Of a stretch of 64,000 bases of DNA, positions 44,093-54,723 are shown one piece after another (the first letter of the stretch is position 1; every line of letters begins with the position of its first letter). A model generated the notes under the pieces. The model saw nothing but the letters and a program-made list of their open reading frames with translations, did not search any database and had not been told where the DNA came from. A program made the position numbers and the translations under genes. The stretch comes from Manihot esculenta (lineage: Eukaryota > Streptophyta > Magnoliopsida > Malpighiales > Euphorbiaceae): the NCBI RefSeq assembly GCF_001659605.2, contig NC_035164.2, forward strand, positions 18,942,000 to 19,005,999, read 5' to 3'.

Positions 44093-45400
44093 GTCTAAGG
44101 TTCAAGATGTATAGTGAATCTCGTGAGGCGTGTTGCCCACACGTTGTCCTAAGACTACCCCCACAGCATAGTTGCTTGCATTGCACATAATTTCAAAGGG
44201 CAAGTTCCAATCAGGAGCTTGAATGATTGGGGCAGTCACTAGTAATTCCTTTATTAGATCAAATGTTGTCTTGCAACCTGCATTAAAATCAAATGTTACA
44301 TCTTGTTGGAGCAATCTACATAGTGGTTGTGTGATTTTGGAGAAATCTTTTATAAATCTTCTGTAGAATCCTGTGTGGCCAAGGAACGGATTTCTCTAAC
44401 GTTTGTGGGGTAAGGCAGATTTTTTATGGTATCCACTTTGGCTTTGTCCACTTCAATTCCTTTGGCTGAAACAACATGGCCTAAGATCAAACCTTGGTTA
44501 ACCATGAAGTGGCATTTTTCATAGTTAAGCATAAGATTTGACTCAAGGCATCTTTGTAGGATCTTATCTAGATTGGCAAGGCATTCTTCGAAGGAGTTAC
44601 CGTATACCGTCAAGTCATCCATGAAGACTTCAATGATTTTCTCCACATAATCAGAAAATATGCTCATCATATAGTGCTGGAAGGTTGCAGGTGCATTGCA
44701 TAGTCCGAATGGCATTCTTCTAAATGAAAAGGTACCGAAAGGACAAGTGAAGGTGGTCTTCTCTTGGTCTTCTAGGGCTACTGGAATCTGATAGAATCCT
44801 GAATAACCATCCAAACAGCAATAGTGGGACTTATCTGTAAGCCTTTCTAGCATCTGATCTATGAAAGGTAAGGGGAAGTGATCTTTCCTTGTTGTAGCAT
44901 TTAGCTTCCTATAGTCCATGCATAATCTCCACCCATTCTAAACTCGAGTGGGAACAAGTTCTCCCTCAACATTTGGAACGATGGTGATCTTAGTTTTCTT
45001 CGGGACTACACGTACAGGACTTATCCATTTGCTATCAGAGATTGGGTAGATGATTCATGCGTCTAGAAGCTTGACTATCTCCTTTTTCACCACTTCCATC
45101 ATAGGAGGATTTAGTCTCCTTTAAGCATCTTGGACAGGCTTGCAGTCTTCTTCCATGTGTATTCTATGCATGCATGTGGCAAGTGAGATACCTTTTATGT
45201 CGTCTATGGTCCACCCTATGGCTCCTTTGTATTTCTTCAGTACTTGTTGGAGGCTTTCTTCTTCATGTTGGCTTAACTAATTTGACACTATCACTGGAAG
45301 TGTCTTTTTAGCTCCAAAGTACATGTATTTCATGTGTCCAGGAAGAGGCTTCAAATCTGGGTTTGAAATTTTCTGATCTGCTAGTTGTTGTTTGGGTACA
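44093..45400 (-). pseudogene. F reverse transcriptase and RNase H N-terminal half
   Basis: Pre-RT LKPLPGHMKYMYFGAKKTLPVIV near 45370-45290. RT then runs from [21 protein letters not shown] to [40 protein letters not shown] and an intact FMDD (44919-44350). A frameshift follows at about 44380 (RSLATQDSTEDL). RNase H 44314-44102 reads FEIMCNASNYAVGVVLGQR, with the first catalytic Asp changed (CDAS to CNAS), and ends TLDA at the G target site. Several stops replace Gln or Gly codons, for example RV*NGW and LLDA*II. Continues at 30723. Confidence 0.88.
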
Positions 45401-45889
45401 TAGGATTCTGCCTTATTCTTCTGTTTGGGCAAACAACTTTCTGCTTATGTCACCTGTATAACCTTTTTTGGCAAATAAGGGTTTGTGTTCTTTTCCTTTG
45501 TTGTTTGCTTGGTCGAACAACAATCTGCCTCTCCTAGATGTTGGGATGAGCTGGACTCTCCCTTCTCTCGCTGTTTGGGCAAACAGAAATCTTTCTCATG
45601 CTCCTTTGCTGGCTATTTGAGCGAATGGTATTTTGTCGAGGCTATCTGCTCAACTGGCCTGGGTAAACTATTTTCTACTTGCTGAAGTGGTTTGAACAGG
45701 TTGCGATCTGTCTGCGTTGGGTACTGGGCCTGTTTGGGCAAACAACATTCTGCCAATTTTTCCTCTGCTGACTGTTTGGGCAGACTGTTTATGTCAGCTT
45801 CGGTTCTCTTTGGCTTCCTTCATCTTCTTGGCTGGCCTCCCTGCAAAAATCATTGTTTAGCATATCATCTTGATTCATTTCAAAAATTT
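45401..45889 (-). other. F protease-RT linker with TGTTTGGGCAAACA palindromes
   Basis: Degenerate coding linker without a lasting frame. It has at least five TGTTTGGGCAAACA-type sites (45421, about 45500, 45571, 45729, 45773). On the minus strand it joins the NNDFCREAS segment after protease to the pre-RT segment. Confidence 0.65.
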
Positions 45890-46093
45890 CTTACTGTAAT
45901 ACCCGGCTAGACCCCGACATCTGAATTCCTACCTTCCAGTAGAATCTCCGTTGGAATCCGGAATTTCTCGGATGTCGGAGCCTTCTAGAAGGGTAAAGCA
46001 AAGGTTTTCTAAAATATTTTTACATGTTTTTATGGTTTGATCAAGAAAGAAAATTGAATTTTGAAAGAAAAGAAAGTTTTGAAGGGAAATGCC

Positions 46094-46216
46094 AGGTTCG
46101 ACCGCCGAACCTCATGTTCGACCGCCGAAGGTGGCTCCCTTTTGCTGTTGCCGAATCCCAAGTTCGGCCGCCGAATGTGGTGGAGTTGTGGAAGCACCTT
46201 TGGCCTCCGAAGGTGG
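46094..46216 (+). repeat. TTCGGCCGCCGAA array (S, U3 block)
   Basis: Copies TTCGACCGCCGAA (twice), TTCGGCCGCCGAA and TTTGGCCTCCGAA, ending just before the TATA box as in T. Confidence 0.85.
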
Positions 46217-46766
46217 TCTGGCCAGCCACCTATAAAAGGTCCCATATCCGAAAATGGGCGAGTTTCCTCTCTCCATTTTCGGGCAAAGGTGAGTTCTTGA
46301 CCCTCCATGGTTGATTTCATGTTTTCCTTCAAATCTCCTAGAGTTTTTATGAGTTTTTACCATGTTTTGAAGATTTTAAGCTAAGATCAAGGTTTTAGAA
46401 GCTTGGAGACCTCCGGAGTTCGATTTCTCCCTATCTCCGAGTTTGGATCACCTCTTCTCTCGATTTTCAAGAGGTAAGAGTAGATCCTACCCTTCTTTCA
46501 TGTTTTTAGTAAGTTTTGAGGGGTTTGAAGGGTGTTGAATGCATTATTAGAGTAGTTGTAAATGTTAGGGTTATGTGAGTTAAATGATGAAATGTATGTT
46601 TAATGTATGTTAAATGTGATGTTTGTTAGGGTATAGGCTAGTTTTAAGCCCCTAAATGCTTGAGAATGTGTTTATGCATGATTTTGAGTGGTTTGGTGTG
46701 AGTTGAGAGGCTTTGGGGTGGTTGGATGTGCATGTGAGGCTTGGGTTCTGCCCTTTGGTAGAACCC

Positions 46767-47005
46767 AGGTTCGGCCGCCGAAGCTAGTTTCGGTCGCCGA
46801 ACCTGCCTGGAGGCAGCTTTAGGCCGCCTAAACTCGCCCCCAAAAGTTTGGACTTTCGGCTCTGGAGGGGAGTTTCGACCGTCGAACCTGCCGCCGAAGG
46901 TTGTGACTTTCGGCTCTGGAAGGACTTTCGGCCGCCGAACCCTGCCCCCGAAAGTGCCTGACTTTCAGCTCTGGAGGGACTTTCAACCGCCGAACCTACC
47001 GCCGA
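46767..47005 (+). repeat. TTCGGCCGCCGAA array (S, leader block)
   Basis: Copies TTCGGCCGCCGAA, TTCGGTCGCCGAA, TTTCGACCGTCGAA and GCCGCCGAA with CTGACTTTCAGCTCTGGA-like spacers. Homologous to the leader block of T. Confidence 0.85.
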
Positions 47006-48050
47006 AAGTGCCCTGTCCAACCTTCCTTTGCATGTTTCCTAAGAATGTTTTGTGATGTTTTAGGGGCGAGAGACCGAGGAGGTCAACAGTGAGCTAGCTG
47101 CTACAGAGTCAGTGAAGCATCAGCCAGAGGTGAGTAGAACACAACTCTTTTATTTTAAAGCAATGAAATCTTTTTAGCATGATCCATGCATCATGATTGC
47201 CATGATATACAATTAGGTTGTTTACATTAGAATTCACGAATATGATGCATTGCATTATTCATTGTTGATGTGGATGGTTATTGGATGATCCATTAGCCCT
47301 CGATGTGATATGATATGATATGGGATGGAAAGACCAGGTGTGGCCGTATCGCCCCTGGCACAGTTGGACATGTTATGTTATGTTAAGAGGAAGTCCTGAG
47401 GAGCTCCGTCGAGGGCCAGGCATTTATTGGATATGTAGAGGGCTATTGGTGATAATATCATCTTAAGGTGATTTACTTGTGTTGTGATGCATTTCATGAT
47501 GGCATATCTTTATAAACTGTTTTATTATTCTGCTCACTGGGCTTTAGTAGCTCACCCCTTTCTCCTAACCCTAGGTTTGCAGGACCAGAGATAGCAGGGA
47601 GTCATCAAGGGTAATGGTCAGGGTTATGTTATGTAATAGAGTTATTGTGGACATGTAATGAAATGTAATGTATTGTAATGTAAAGAAACGTATTGAGGAT
47701 TAGTTTTGTGCTTGGCCCTAATGTATAGAAATCCCTTTTTGTACATGATCTGTATGGAATGTTTTAATGATAAGAAATGTTGAACCAAACTTGATGTATG
47801 TTATGTTGACCCACTAGAGCATTTGATGAGGGCTCTAGTATGGGGGTTTTATGTTTACAGTATGGTGCATGCACAGGTCAAGCTTGGTACATATGTGAAA
47901 AGTTTAAAGTTTTTATGTAATTGTTTGATCATGTATGGGATTTACCAGATATATAGTATGTATAGTAGGCTTGCTACGGGTCCCGGCGACCTTAAGTCGA
48001 TCTGGATCCTAGCGCTGGTAGCGGTCCGGTTTTTAGGTCGTTACACTTAC

Positions 48051-48520
48051 CTTAAATAATCAATGATATCTAAACCATAAACAGGGGACATATCATAGGG
48101 GTATTTCCTAGCATCATAAACATTAAACTTTATTACTTCCCCTTCGAATTCCATGGTCAATGTGCCATCATGCACATCTATCTTAGTCCCGGCCGTGCTC
48201 AAGAAGGGTCGTCCAAGCAAGATGTCTGATGTAGTGTTGTTATTGTCTTCCTCCATATCAATCACATAGAAATCTGCTGGAAAGATAAGTTTATCCACTT
48301 GCACTAGAACATCTTCTATAATGCCTTTTGGATATACCACAGATCTGTCAACCAATTGAATGACCACTTTAGTGTCTTTAAATGCACCTCCATTCAAAGA
48401 GTTATAAATAAAAAGAGGCATAACATTAATTGATGCATCTAGGTCACACATGGCCTTCTTGATGCCCAAATTGCCAATTTTGCAAGAGACAGCAAACATC
48501 CCTCAATCTTTGCACTTGGC
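48051..48520 (-). pseudogene. F retroviral-type aspartic protease remnant
   Basis: Frame 48499 down to about 48047: FAVSCKIGNLGIKKAMCDLDASINVMPLFIYNSL, then VIQLVDRSVVYPKGIIEDVLVQVDKLIFPADFYVID and ILLGRPFLSTAGTKIDVHDGTLTMEF. The active-site triplet, normally D-L/S/T-G, reads D-L-D here, so the catalytic loop glycine is lost. ILLGRPFL is the usual flap/C-terminal signature. The frame continues into SPVYGLDIIDYL, where S is inserted. Upstream, a stop (near 48503) separates it from Gag. Confidence 0.88.
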
Positions 48521-50864
48521 TGGGAGTTTCCTTTTTATGACAGCTGTCACAACCTCCCCTACACTTATCTTTTCTTTTCCAGCAAGCTTTCTTCAGTTTG
48601 TGCATAATTATTTTAAGAACTTGGCATACCTTGGTATTTGTTTCACAGCATCTAGCAAAGGTATCTTAATCTCCACTTTCCTAAAGGTTTCAAGGATCTC
48701 TCTTTCTTCTTTTTCTTTTTGTGATTTTTCAAACCTTTTTGGAAAGGGAGGTGGAATCTTGAATGTTGCTTGCTGGTCTGCATTCTGCTGGTGCACTGGT
48801 TCTGTTTGCCCAGTCTGTTTGAGCAAATAATTTCTGTCTTGCTGTGTATGCTGTCTACTTATTTGCCCGGCTATTTGGGCAAACAGATCTCCTGGTTCAC
48901 TTTCTGGCAGCTTTTCTTCAGCAACTTGTTTATGCAGTTGCGAACCTTTATCATCAGCCTTATCATTATGAAGCTCTCTCCCACTTCTCAAAATGATTGC
49001 ACTTGCATTTTGCTTGGGATTAGCCTCGGTTTGGGAAGTTAACTTCCCTTGAGATTCTAGCTCACTCATGGAGGTAGCCATTTGACTCATCTGTCTTGAA
49101 GGTTTTGCACCGTATTTGCTAAAGATTCTACCATCTCTTCAAGAGGCACACTAGATTCTTGAGGTGCTGCTTGGGCTGGATTTTTGATATTGATTTGCCC
49201 TAGCATGACTGAAGTTCGGGTGCTCCCTCCAACCTAGATTGTAGGTGTCAGAGTAGGGATCGTATCTCTGCTGTCCATTAAATCCTCCATTGGCATTGAC
49301 TTGCTATTCTTAATGAATTTGTTGAGCCTAAACTACAGCCAAACTACGGACAACAAAAGTTAAATCAAAAATTTGTGAGGCTAAGAAAGATGTACTTACC
49401 TCATTAACTCTCCTTGGCAGTTCTCTTTGATCTCCATATTACTTGGATGCGACTGCCATTGTTAAAATTAACTCTCTAATTGCTTGAGGTGTTTTATCTT
49501 CAATTGAACCTCCACATGTTGCATCAATGAATTTTCTTTTGGATGACAACAAACCTCCATAAAATGTTCAATAAGGGATTTATCAGAGATGTCATGTTGA
49601 GGGCAGCTTGTGCACAATCGATTGAATCTTTCCCAATAATCATATAGGTCTTCATAATCTTTTTGCTTGATGCAATTGATCTCTCTTCTGATGCCAATAA
49701 CTTCTGTGGTTGGGAAGTATTCACTCAAGAAGGCTCTCACCATCCCTTCCCATGAAGTGATGGATCCGGGTGGTAAATAGAACAACCAATCTTTGACAAA
49801 ATTATCAAGAGAAAAGGGAAAGGCTCTTAATTTAACATGCTCTTCAGAAATACATTGAGGCCTCATTGTTGAGCACACAATGTGAAATTATTTAAAATGC
49901 TTGTGTATCTTCATTCTCCAAACCTCTGAATTTTGGAAGTAGGTGAATTAATCCGGTTTTAAGCTCAAAAGGGGTTGTCAAAGGTGGGTAAGTGATGCAC
50001 CATAGTGCTTGATCATCCACGAGTGCTGCTAGTTCGCGAAGAGTTCTTTCTTGTGCCATTGGAGTTCTCACCTCAACATTTTCAGCTTCAAATTCAGCAA
50101 AGACAACAGCTGGTTCAAGAGCAGTAGCTGCTGCAATTTTTTTCTCTTCAGATGCTGCTGTGGCTACCCTTATTGCAGCTGATTCAGCTGCTGTTTTGGG
50201 GGCTGGTTCTGAAATTTTTTTGGCAAAAATTTCTTATTTTTGGGCTGGTTCAGTTGCAGCAATTTGCGTATCATTTGTGGATGAATCTATCACCTCTGCA
50301 GCAAATTGAGCAGTAAATTCAGCAGCTGGTTCAGCAATTCTGTAGCTAGTTCTTGTGACAGATCCAGCAGGTGCAGCAGCAAATTCTGCAAGTGCAGTAG
50401 GTATAGCAGGTGTAGCAGCAGGTACTGCAGTGTTTTGTGCAGCAGATACAGTAGTAGATGAAGCAAATTCAGCAGCTGGTTCAGTTTCAAGTGCAGTGGT
50501 TGTTTTAGCAATTGGTTCAGCATCTAATTCAACAAGTACAACAGTGATTTGTGCAGCAGACTCAGCAGCTGGTTCTGTTTCTTGGGACAGCAGGTTTGAC
50601 AGCAGATTCAGCTTTGAATTCAGCAGCAGGTGGCACAGATTGTTTTGTTTCTTGGACAGCAGTCTTGACAGTAGGTGCAGAAGGTGATTCTTCAGCAACA
50701 TTGGTCTGAATGTGTTGTGCAGCAAATTGAATTGCAGCTTCCAAGTTGGTGGTTGTTGTTTGATGAAGACTGTTTTGAGGTTGGTCCCTCGGATTAGCTT
50801 GTCTTGATGTGCGCTTAATTTTTGGATTGTAGAGTAGATTTTCTTTACGTCCAAACCTATTCAT
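48521..50864 (-). pseudogene. F Gag polyprotein remnant with Ala-rich N-terminal extension
   Basis: The start at 50864 is MNRFGRKENLLYNPKIKRTS, and a shift near 50600 leads to a long Ala/Glu/Pro/Thr-rich region (EPAAESAAQ, ALETEPAAEFA, PAATPAIPTALAEFAAAP), about 150 residues. Around 50100-49880 are MAQERTLRELAALVDDQALW and FELKTGLIHLLPKFRGL. The Gag core at 49878-49468 reads MCSTMRPQCISEEHVKLRAFPFSLDNFVKDWLFYLPPGSITSWEGM, then FLSEYFP...YEDLYDYWERFNRL. The tail at 49090-48608 reads MSQMATSMSELE..., then IILRSGREL and FKIPPPFPKRFEKSQKEKEEREILETFRKVEIKIPLLDAVKQIPRYAKFLK. The zinc-knuckle region near 49300 is degraded. The Ala-rich extension is unusual for this group. Multiple indels. Confidence 0.82.
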
Positions 50865-50895
50865 GAAAGAAAAATAAGTTAGTTAAATCAAATCT

Positions 50896-50910
50896 CCGGC
50901 AACGGCGCCA
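50896..50910 (-). promoter_or_regulatory. F primer binding site (tRNA-Asp)
   Basis: Complement of TGGCGCCGTTGCCGG, five bases from the 5' LTR. Confidence 0.85.
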
Positions 50911-50915
50911 ATTTT

Positions 50916-52459
50916 TTACTGTGCGGTTGTCGAAGCCGGTGAAAAATAACCTTTTTAGTTGTCCACAATTTTACAACTGTAGATAGTGGTAAAAGGATCA
51001 AATCCACAGGGAATTGATACTTACCTATTTTCCTTATCAAGACCAAGTAAATAAAGTGAAAATAAAATAAAATGGGGGTTTTGAGATTGATGAGCTAAAC
51101 TAGAATTAAAAATAGCAAAGTAAAGCAAATAATAAAATAAAGGAATTTCACTAATGAGAAAAGCTCTAGTTGAAGAATTGGATCCACTTCGGTTGTTGGG
51201 ATTGATCATTGACACTTATATTCTTTTATTTGATTCAATAAATTAGTTATGGAGGTGGAAGACGCTTCTCACCTCCATATCCCTCCTTAAGCATAGATTA
51301 ACTAAGAAACTTTCTCTAATTAATCACTAATCAACAAGTTGCTAAGGAATGTCCTTGGGGCTTTTAGCATCATACAACTATCAATTGCATTAAGAAATAG
51401 AGAGACATAATTCTAGCTACCCAAACGTATGGTGATCTTGCTAGATTATGCAATCTCCTTGGTTTTTACACCAAGAGTTACTTGTGTTTGAATAATTCAA
51501 GCAATTACGGACTTAAAACTATCCAAACTAACAAATTATTACTTTGCAATCAAGAATCAATGGGGCCCTATTGATTTAAATAACAAAGCAACAATGGAAT
51601 TAAGCATGAAATTGCATAAATATTGATAAATAAAAGATAAACAATATAGGTTCAGATCTCACACTCCATAAACAAACTGAAGTTTCACTTAATCTTCAAC
51701 TAGAAAAAGGGTTTTAGCCACTCATGGCTGAAACTAAAACAAAAATAAAAGAAAGAAAGCAAGAAGAAGATGGAGAAGGGCCAGCGGCTATGGCGCACGG
51801 CTGCTGGTGTGGTTCTGCCGAAGGTGATGAATGCCCCCTTGTTGCTGGTTTGATCCTCTTTTTATAATTGAATATGTTCAGCCCTAAGTTTCTTGATTTG
51901 AATTGAGTTCTTTTCCTAATTGGAGTTGAATTCTTGGAAGGTAATTGTATCTTGATGAGATTTGGCTTTCTAAATATGTGGGATAGGGTGTTGAGGTGTC
52001 TTGAAGATTTGTGGAGTTGTATCCACGTGTTTGGGGAGGAAAAGATCTCTTGAAGATTTGAAAACTGAATTTCCCGCTTCTCTGATGTCTGCTGTCGCAG
52101 GCCTTGTTTGCTTGGGTTGTGTGGGCAAACAACTCGGGCAAACAGTCTGTCTTGCCCCTGTCTGCACACTGCCTCTATTATGCGGGTCTGTTTGCCCAGT
52201 CTGTTTGAGCAAACAGTCTGGTCAAACAGCAAATCATTCTTCTCCCATTTCAACTTGAACTTGGTTTGGGCAAACGGACTTGGGCAAACCAGGCTTATTC
52301 TCTTTTACTCTCTTTTGGGCAGTTTTAGGGTCATTTTTACCAAATTACCCTTTTACACTATTTTCTGCAAAATAAGATCAAAACCACAAAATTAGATAGA
52401 AAATGTGTAAATTGACATTAATAACAACATGAAAAATGGGTCTAAATTTGGTTTGATCA
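50916..52459 (-). repeat. F 5' LTR
   Basis: Starts TGATCAAACC at 52459. Its expected TGACTGTG terminus reads TTACTGTG at 50916 (terminal base changed). TATA-like TTATAAAAAG (complement) lies near 51857-51866. The U3 palindrome array is at 52100-52300. To the right is unrelated sequence GAACTCGTGGG, so this is a clean outer end. Confidence 0.88.
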
Positions 52460-52543
52460 GAACTCGTGGGTGAGTTCTGTGAAGGCAAGCATACGCAGGT
52501 AAAAGAATATACTCCACCCAATATCATCAATAAGAGATTTTAC

Positions 52544-53316
52544 CTATTCCTGAATCCCTAATGCCTCAAGGGTGCTATGGTGAAGGAACTTAACTGGGTG
52601 ATCGGGTAGAGAGTAGACCCTGTCAAACCTGGTTCGCTCAGTCTGCTTATTGAAGGTCAAGCCCTTCGTTGCATGGTCAAGGTCTAATGGTTTGGGCAAA
52701 TCGCCCTGGTTGTGGCCTGCGGGAGGTGTGTTTGGTACACTGATGGGGTTTCCGTCTGGCGCTTTGGGCTTGGTTGTGGCGATGAAGAAGGCGACATTTG
52801 TCATTTCTGCCCATGACTAGCCGAAGGGGTTTCTTCCGGAAGTGTCGCATCTTGGAGAGTGTTTGTCTTGACCATCTCTGTCTCGATCGATGGCGCTATT
52901 GTCGACGCCTTAGTCCGTCGGCGATAAGTGTGGATGACGGGTATCGAAGCAGTGCAAGTCGCCATTGCTTCCGTCAACCCTGTGTCGATAATGTCAACGA
53001 TGGTAGGAGGATTGACGATGGGTTCCTTGTCGCTGTTAGTGGGGACGCGTATGGGTCTGGGCAAACCTAGTTGTCGCCACTTGCCGGGGCCGGAGGTAGC
53101 CACCATCTTTATTCTGACCATGCTAGAAGATGTAATCGGAAGAAAGACTTGAGGAAGAAGGAAAGAGATGAGGAAAACAGGAATAGCGTGAGTAAAAAGA
53201 AAAGAAAAAGAAAAACTATTTAAGGTGATTTGAGGAAGTTGAACTGCCCTGATCATTAAATGCTGAGTCTCTGACTTCTTGACAAGGTGATTTGGTTGGA
53301 GATTTGGCCAAATCAC
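52544..53316 (-). pseudogene. Post-pol ORF of an older Athila-type element (possible env-position ORF)
   Basis: Two overlapping frames. The first, 53316-52801 (171 codons), includes MVRIKMVATSGPGKWRQLGLPRPIRVPTN...VNPPTIVDIIDTGLTEA. The second, 52804-52544 (86 codons), overlaps it by a few bases at an ATGA and reads GNPISVPNTPPAGHNQGDLPKP. I do not recognise a domain. It lies downstream of an Athila integrase tail on the same strand, where Athila elements can carry an extra (env-like) ORF, so that is my best guess. Signal peptide: a hydrophobic run LNSFSFSFLFTHAIPVFLISFLL lies before MVRIKM but is probably untranslated. Confidence 0.4.
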
Positions 53317-53544
53317 ATCCTTATTGCAATTGTTCGATTGGCCCTAGTCATGACTTCTCTACGATGGTCGAATTCTGTCGATTTGGCCATTGATTTTGGC
53401 AAATCACTTGCTGCTATAGTACAGTCAGTCGATTTGCCCAATGCTTCGAGCAAATCACTTCAGCTGGGATGCCTCCTAGTAGCGCCTGGGTTTTCTATCG
53501 TGGACTGGACTGTCTTGTTTTGATCAACAAGATGGGGGAAGGGG
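53317..53544 (-). other. Spacer with GATTTGGCCAAATC-type palindromes
   Basis: Between the integrase tail and the downstream ORF. Contains GATTTGGCCAAATC (about 53304) and related CGATTTGGCC, GGCAAATCACTT, CGATTTGCCC and GAGCAAATCACTT pieces. Stops in every frame. Confidence 0.6.
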
Positions 53545-53860
53545 TTCCAAGGGAACCTCTTCTACAAGATCCACAGCAAATCCTTCATAATATGGTTTCA
53601 AATGGTGCCCATTGACCTTGAAGACTTTGCTTGTTTCTGGACTGCGGATGTCCACAGCTCCATGAGGAAAGACATGCTCTACCAATAATGGCCTAATCCA
53701 GCGAAATCATAGCTTTCCTGGAAACAATTTAAACCGTGATTCAAAAAGCAAAACTTTATCACCAATCTGGAATTATTTTCTGGAGATATATTTATTATGA
53801 AAGGTTTTGGTTTTGACCTTGTAATCCCATGAGACTTCATATGCATCATTGATAATGCAT
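53545..53860 (-). pseudogene. Athila-type integrase C-terminal fragment
   Basis: From right to left: NDAYEVSWDYKVKTKTFHNKYISRK, then IGDKVLLFESRFKLFPGKL and [33 protein letters not shown]. This is the GKL-x-SRW-type C-terminal domain of Athila/Tat integrases. Stops replace Gly/Ser codons (KL*FRW and RK*FQ). It is the only Athila integrase sequence in the window and belongs to the element into which F inserted. Upstream integrase is cut off near 53870. Confidence 0.82.
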
Positions 53861-53875
53861 CCTGAGAATATTTAT

Positions 53876-54022
53876 ATGTTCTCAGAATGTTTTTTTTTTT
53901 TTTTTTTTTTTTTTTAGAAATGGGGATTGGAAATTGAGTGAATAAAACTGATATCTCTCATATTTACTTAAATGCACTTATCATCAAGCTATACCTGTGA
54001 GTGCAATGTTCTCAGAATGTTT
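53876..54022 (-). mobile_element. Retroposed poly(A) insert with 14-17 bp target duplication
   Basis: ATGTTCTCAGAATGTTT occurs at 53876-53892 and 54006-54022. Between them, on the minus strand, is an about 85-bp body starting TTGCACTCACAGGTATAGC and ending in a run of about 30 A. A long target duplication plus 3' poly(A) is the mark of LINE-driven retroposition. The body is too short to classify as a SINE, a truncated LINE end or a transcript fragment. Confidence 0.75.
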
Positions 54023-54511
54023 GTTACGCTATTCATGTAAGTTTGGCAACATTGTTTTAATATTTTACTGGATTTAGTGTATTGTCTCTTTCTTAATGCT
54101 TATATTTTAGTTTTAGAATATGCTAATGTACGAAACAATAAAACTATACAATCTCATTTGTAATATTTATTTAGTAAATTAAATAAATTTTTTTTTATTT
54201 TACTTGTTGCCTTAAAATGTACAAATAAGTATTTAGTTATAATTTTTCACTCCAGCTAATTTACTATTTGTACAGTTTAATATAAAAATATACAACATAA
54301 ATTTATTTATTTATAATAAATAGTTTATTTCAAATAATTGAAAAAGCACTGGAATTTTTTTTAAAAAAAAAACAAAAAGAATACGGCTTCTTTTATCTCA
54401 ATACCTCTTAATTATGTTCTTCTTGATGGCACTCCACATCTGGTTTTGCAATCCCGCATGCACGGCGTGAAGAAGATGTTCGCCTTACAATAACCTCTGA
54501 CTGATGCTCCA
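54023..54511. other. AT-rich gap
   Basis: About 490 bp with T and A homopolymers (54188, 54355-54375). I see no gene or repeat boundary apart from the copia LTR start at its right edge. Confidence 0.6.
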
Positions 54512-54693
54512 TGTTACAGATAATATTGGTTATATTATTTGTTACTAAATAGCTGTATTAGTTGTATTCTAATGATAGTCTTACACTCTTATACTTATCC
54601 TTTGTAACTACTCTGTATACAGAGATGTATAAATAGAGTTGTACTATTCAATACGAAATATATAGAAAAACCTAATTCTCTCTAGTTTGTACA
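54512..54693 (+). repeat. Copia 5' LTR (182 bp)
   Basis: TGTTACAGATAATATTGG ... CTAGTTTGTACA, TATAAATA at 54628. Ends directly at the primer site TGGTATCAGAGC. Confidence 0.8.
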
Positions 54694-54723
54694 TGGTATC
54701 AGAGCCGCTATAATTCATTTGTT

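Larger units (their letters stand above)
45895..48045 (+). mobile_element. S: solo chromovirus LTR
   Basis: TGTAATACCCGGCTAG ... TTAGGTCGTTACA, 2151 bp, with perfect five-base duplication CTTAC (45890-45894 and 48046-48050). No interior sequence, so it was left after LTR-LTR recombination. It interrupts F just after protease. Same LTR family as T but clearly diverged: shorter leader and one CCAGG...CCTGG unit. TATA box at 46231. Confidence 0.95.
21671..52459 (-). mobile_element. F: Athila-type element with nested insertions
   Basis: The 5' LTR is 50916-52459 and the 3' LTR is 21671-23243; both start TGATCAAACC, unlike E, G, A0 and A1. F's own segments are 48051-52459, 44093-45894, 30169-30723 and 21671-24453. 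The gaps are solo LTR S (duplication CTTAC), element G (GCAGC) and element E (GTTTG). Rejoining the flanks continues the RNase H frame across G (ending TLDA, resuming AAQSNYS) and the 3' region across E. F has gag, protease, RT and RNase H but no integrase. The right flanking bases are GAACT. The left end passes into F'. Confidence 0.88.
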
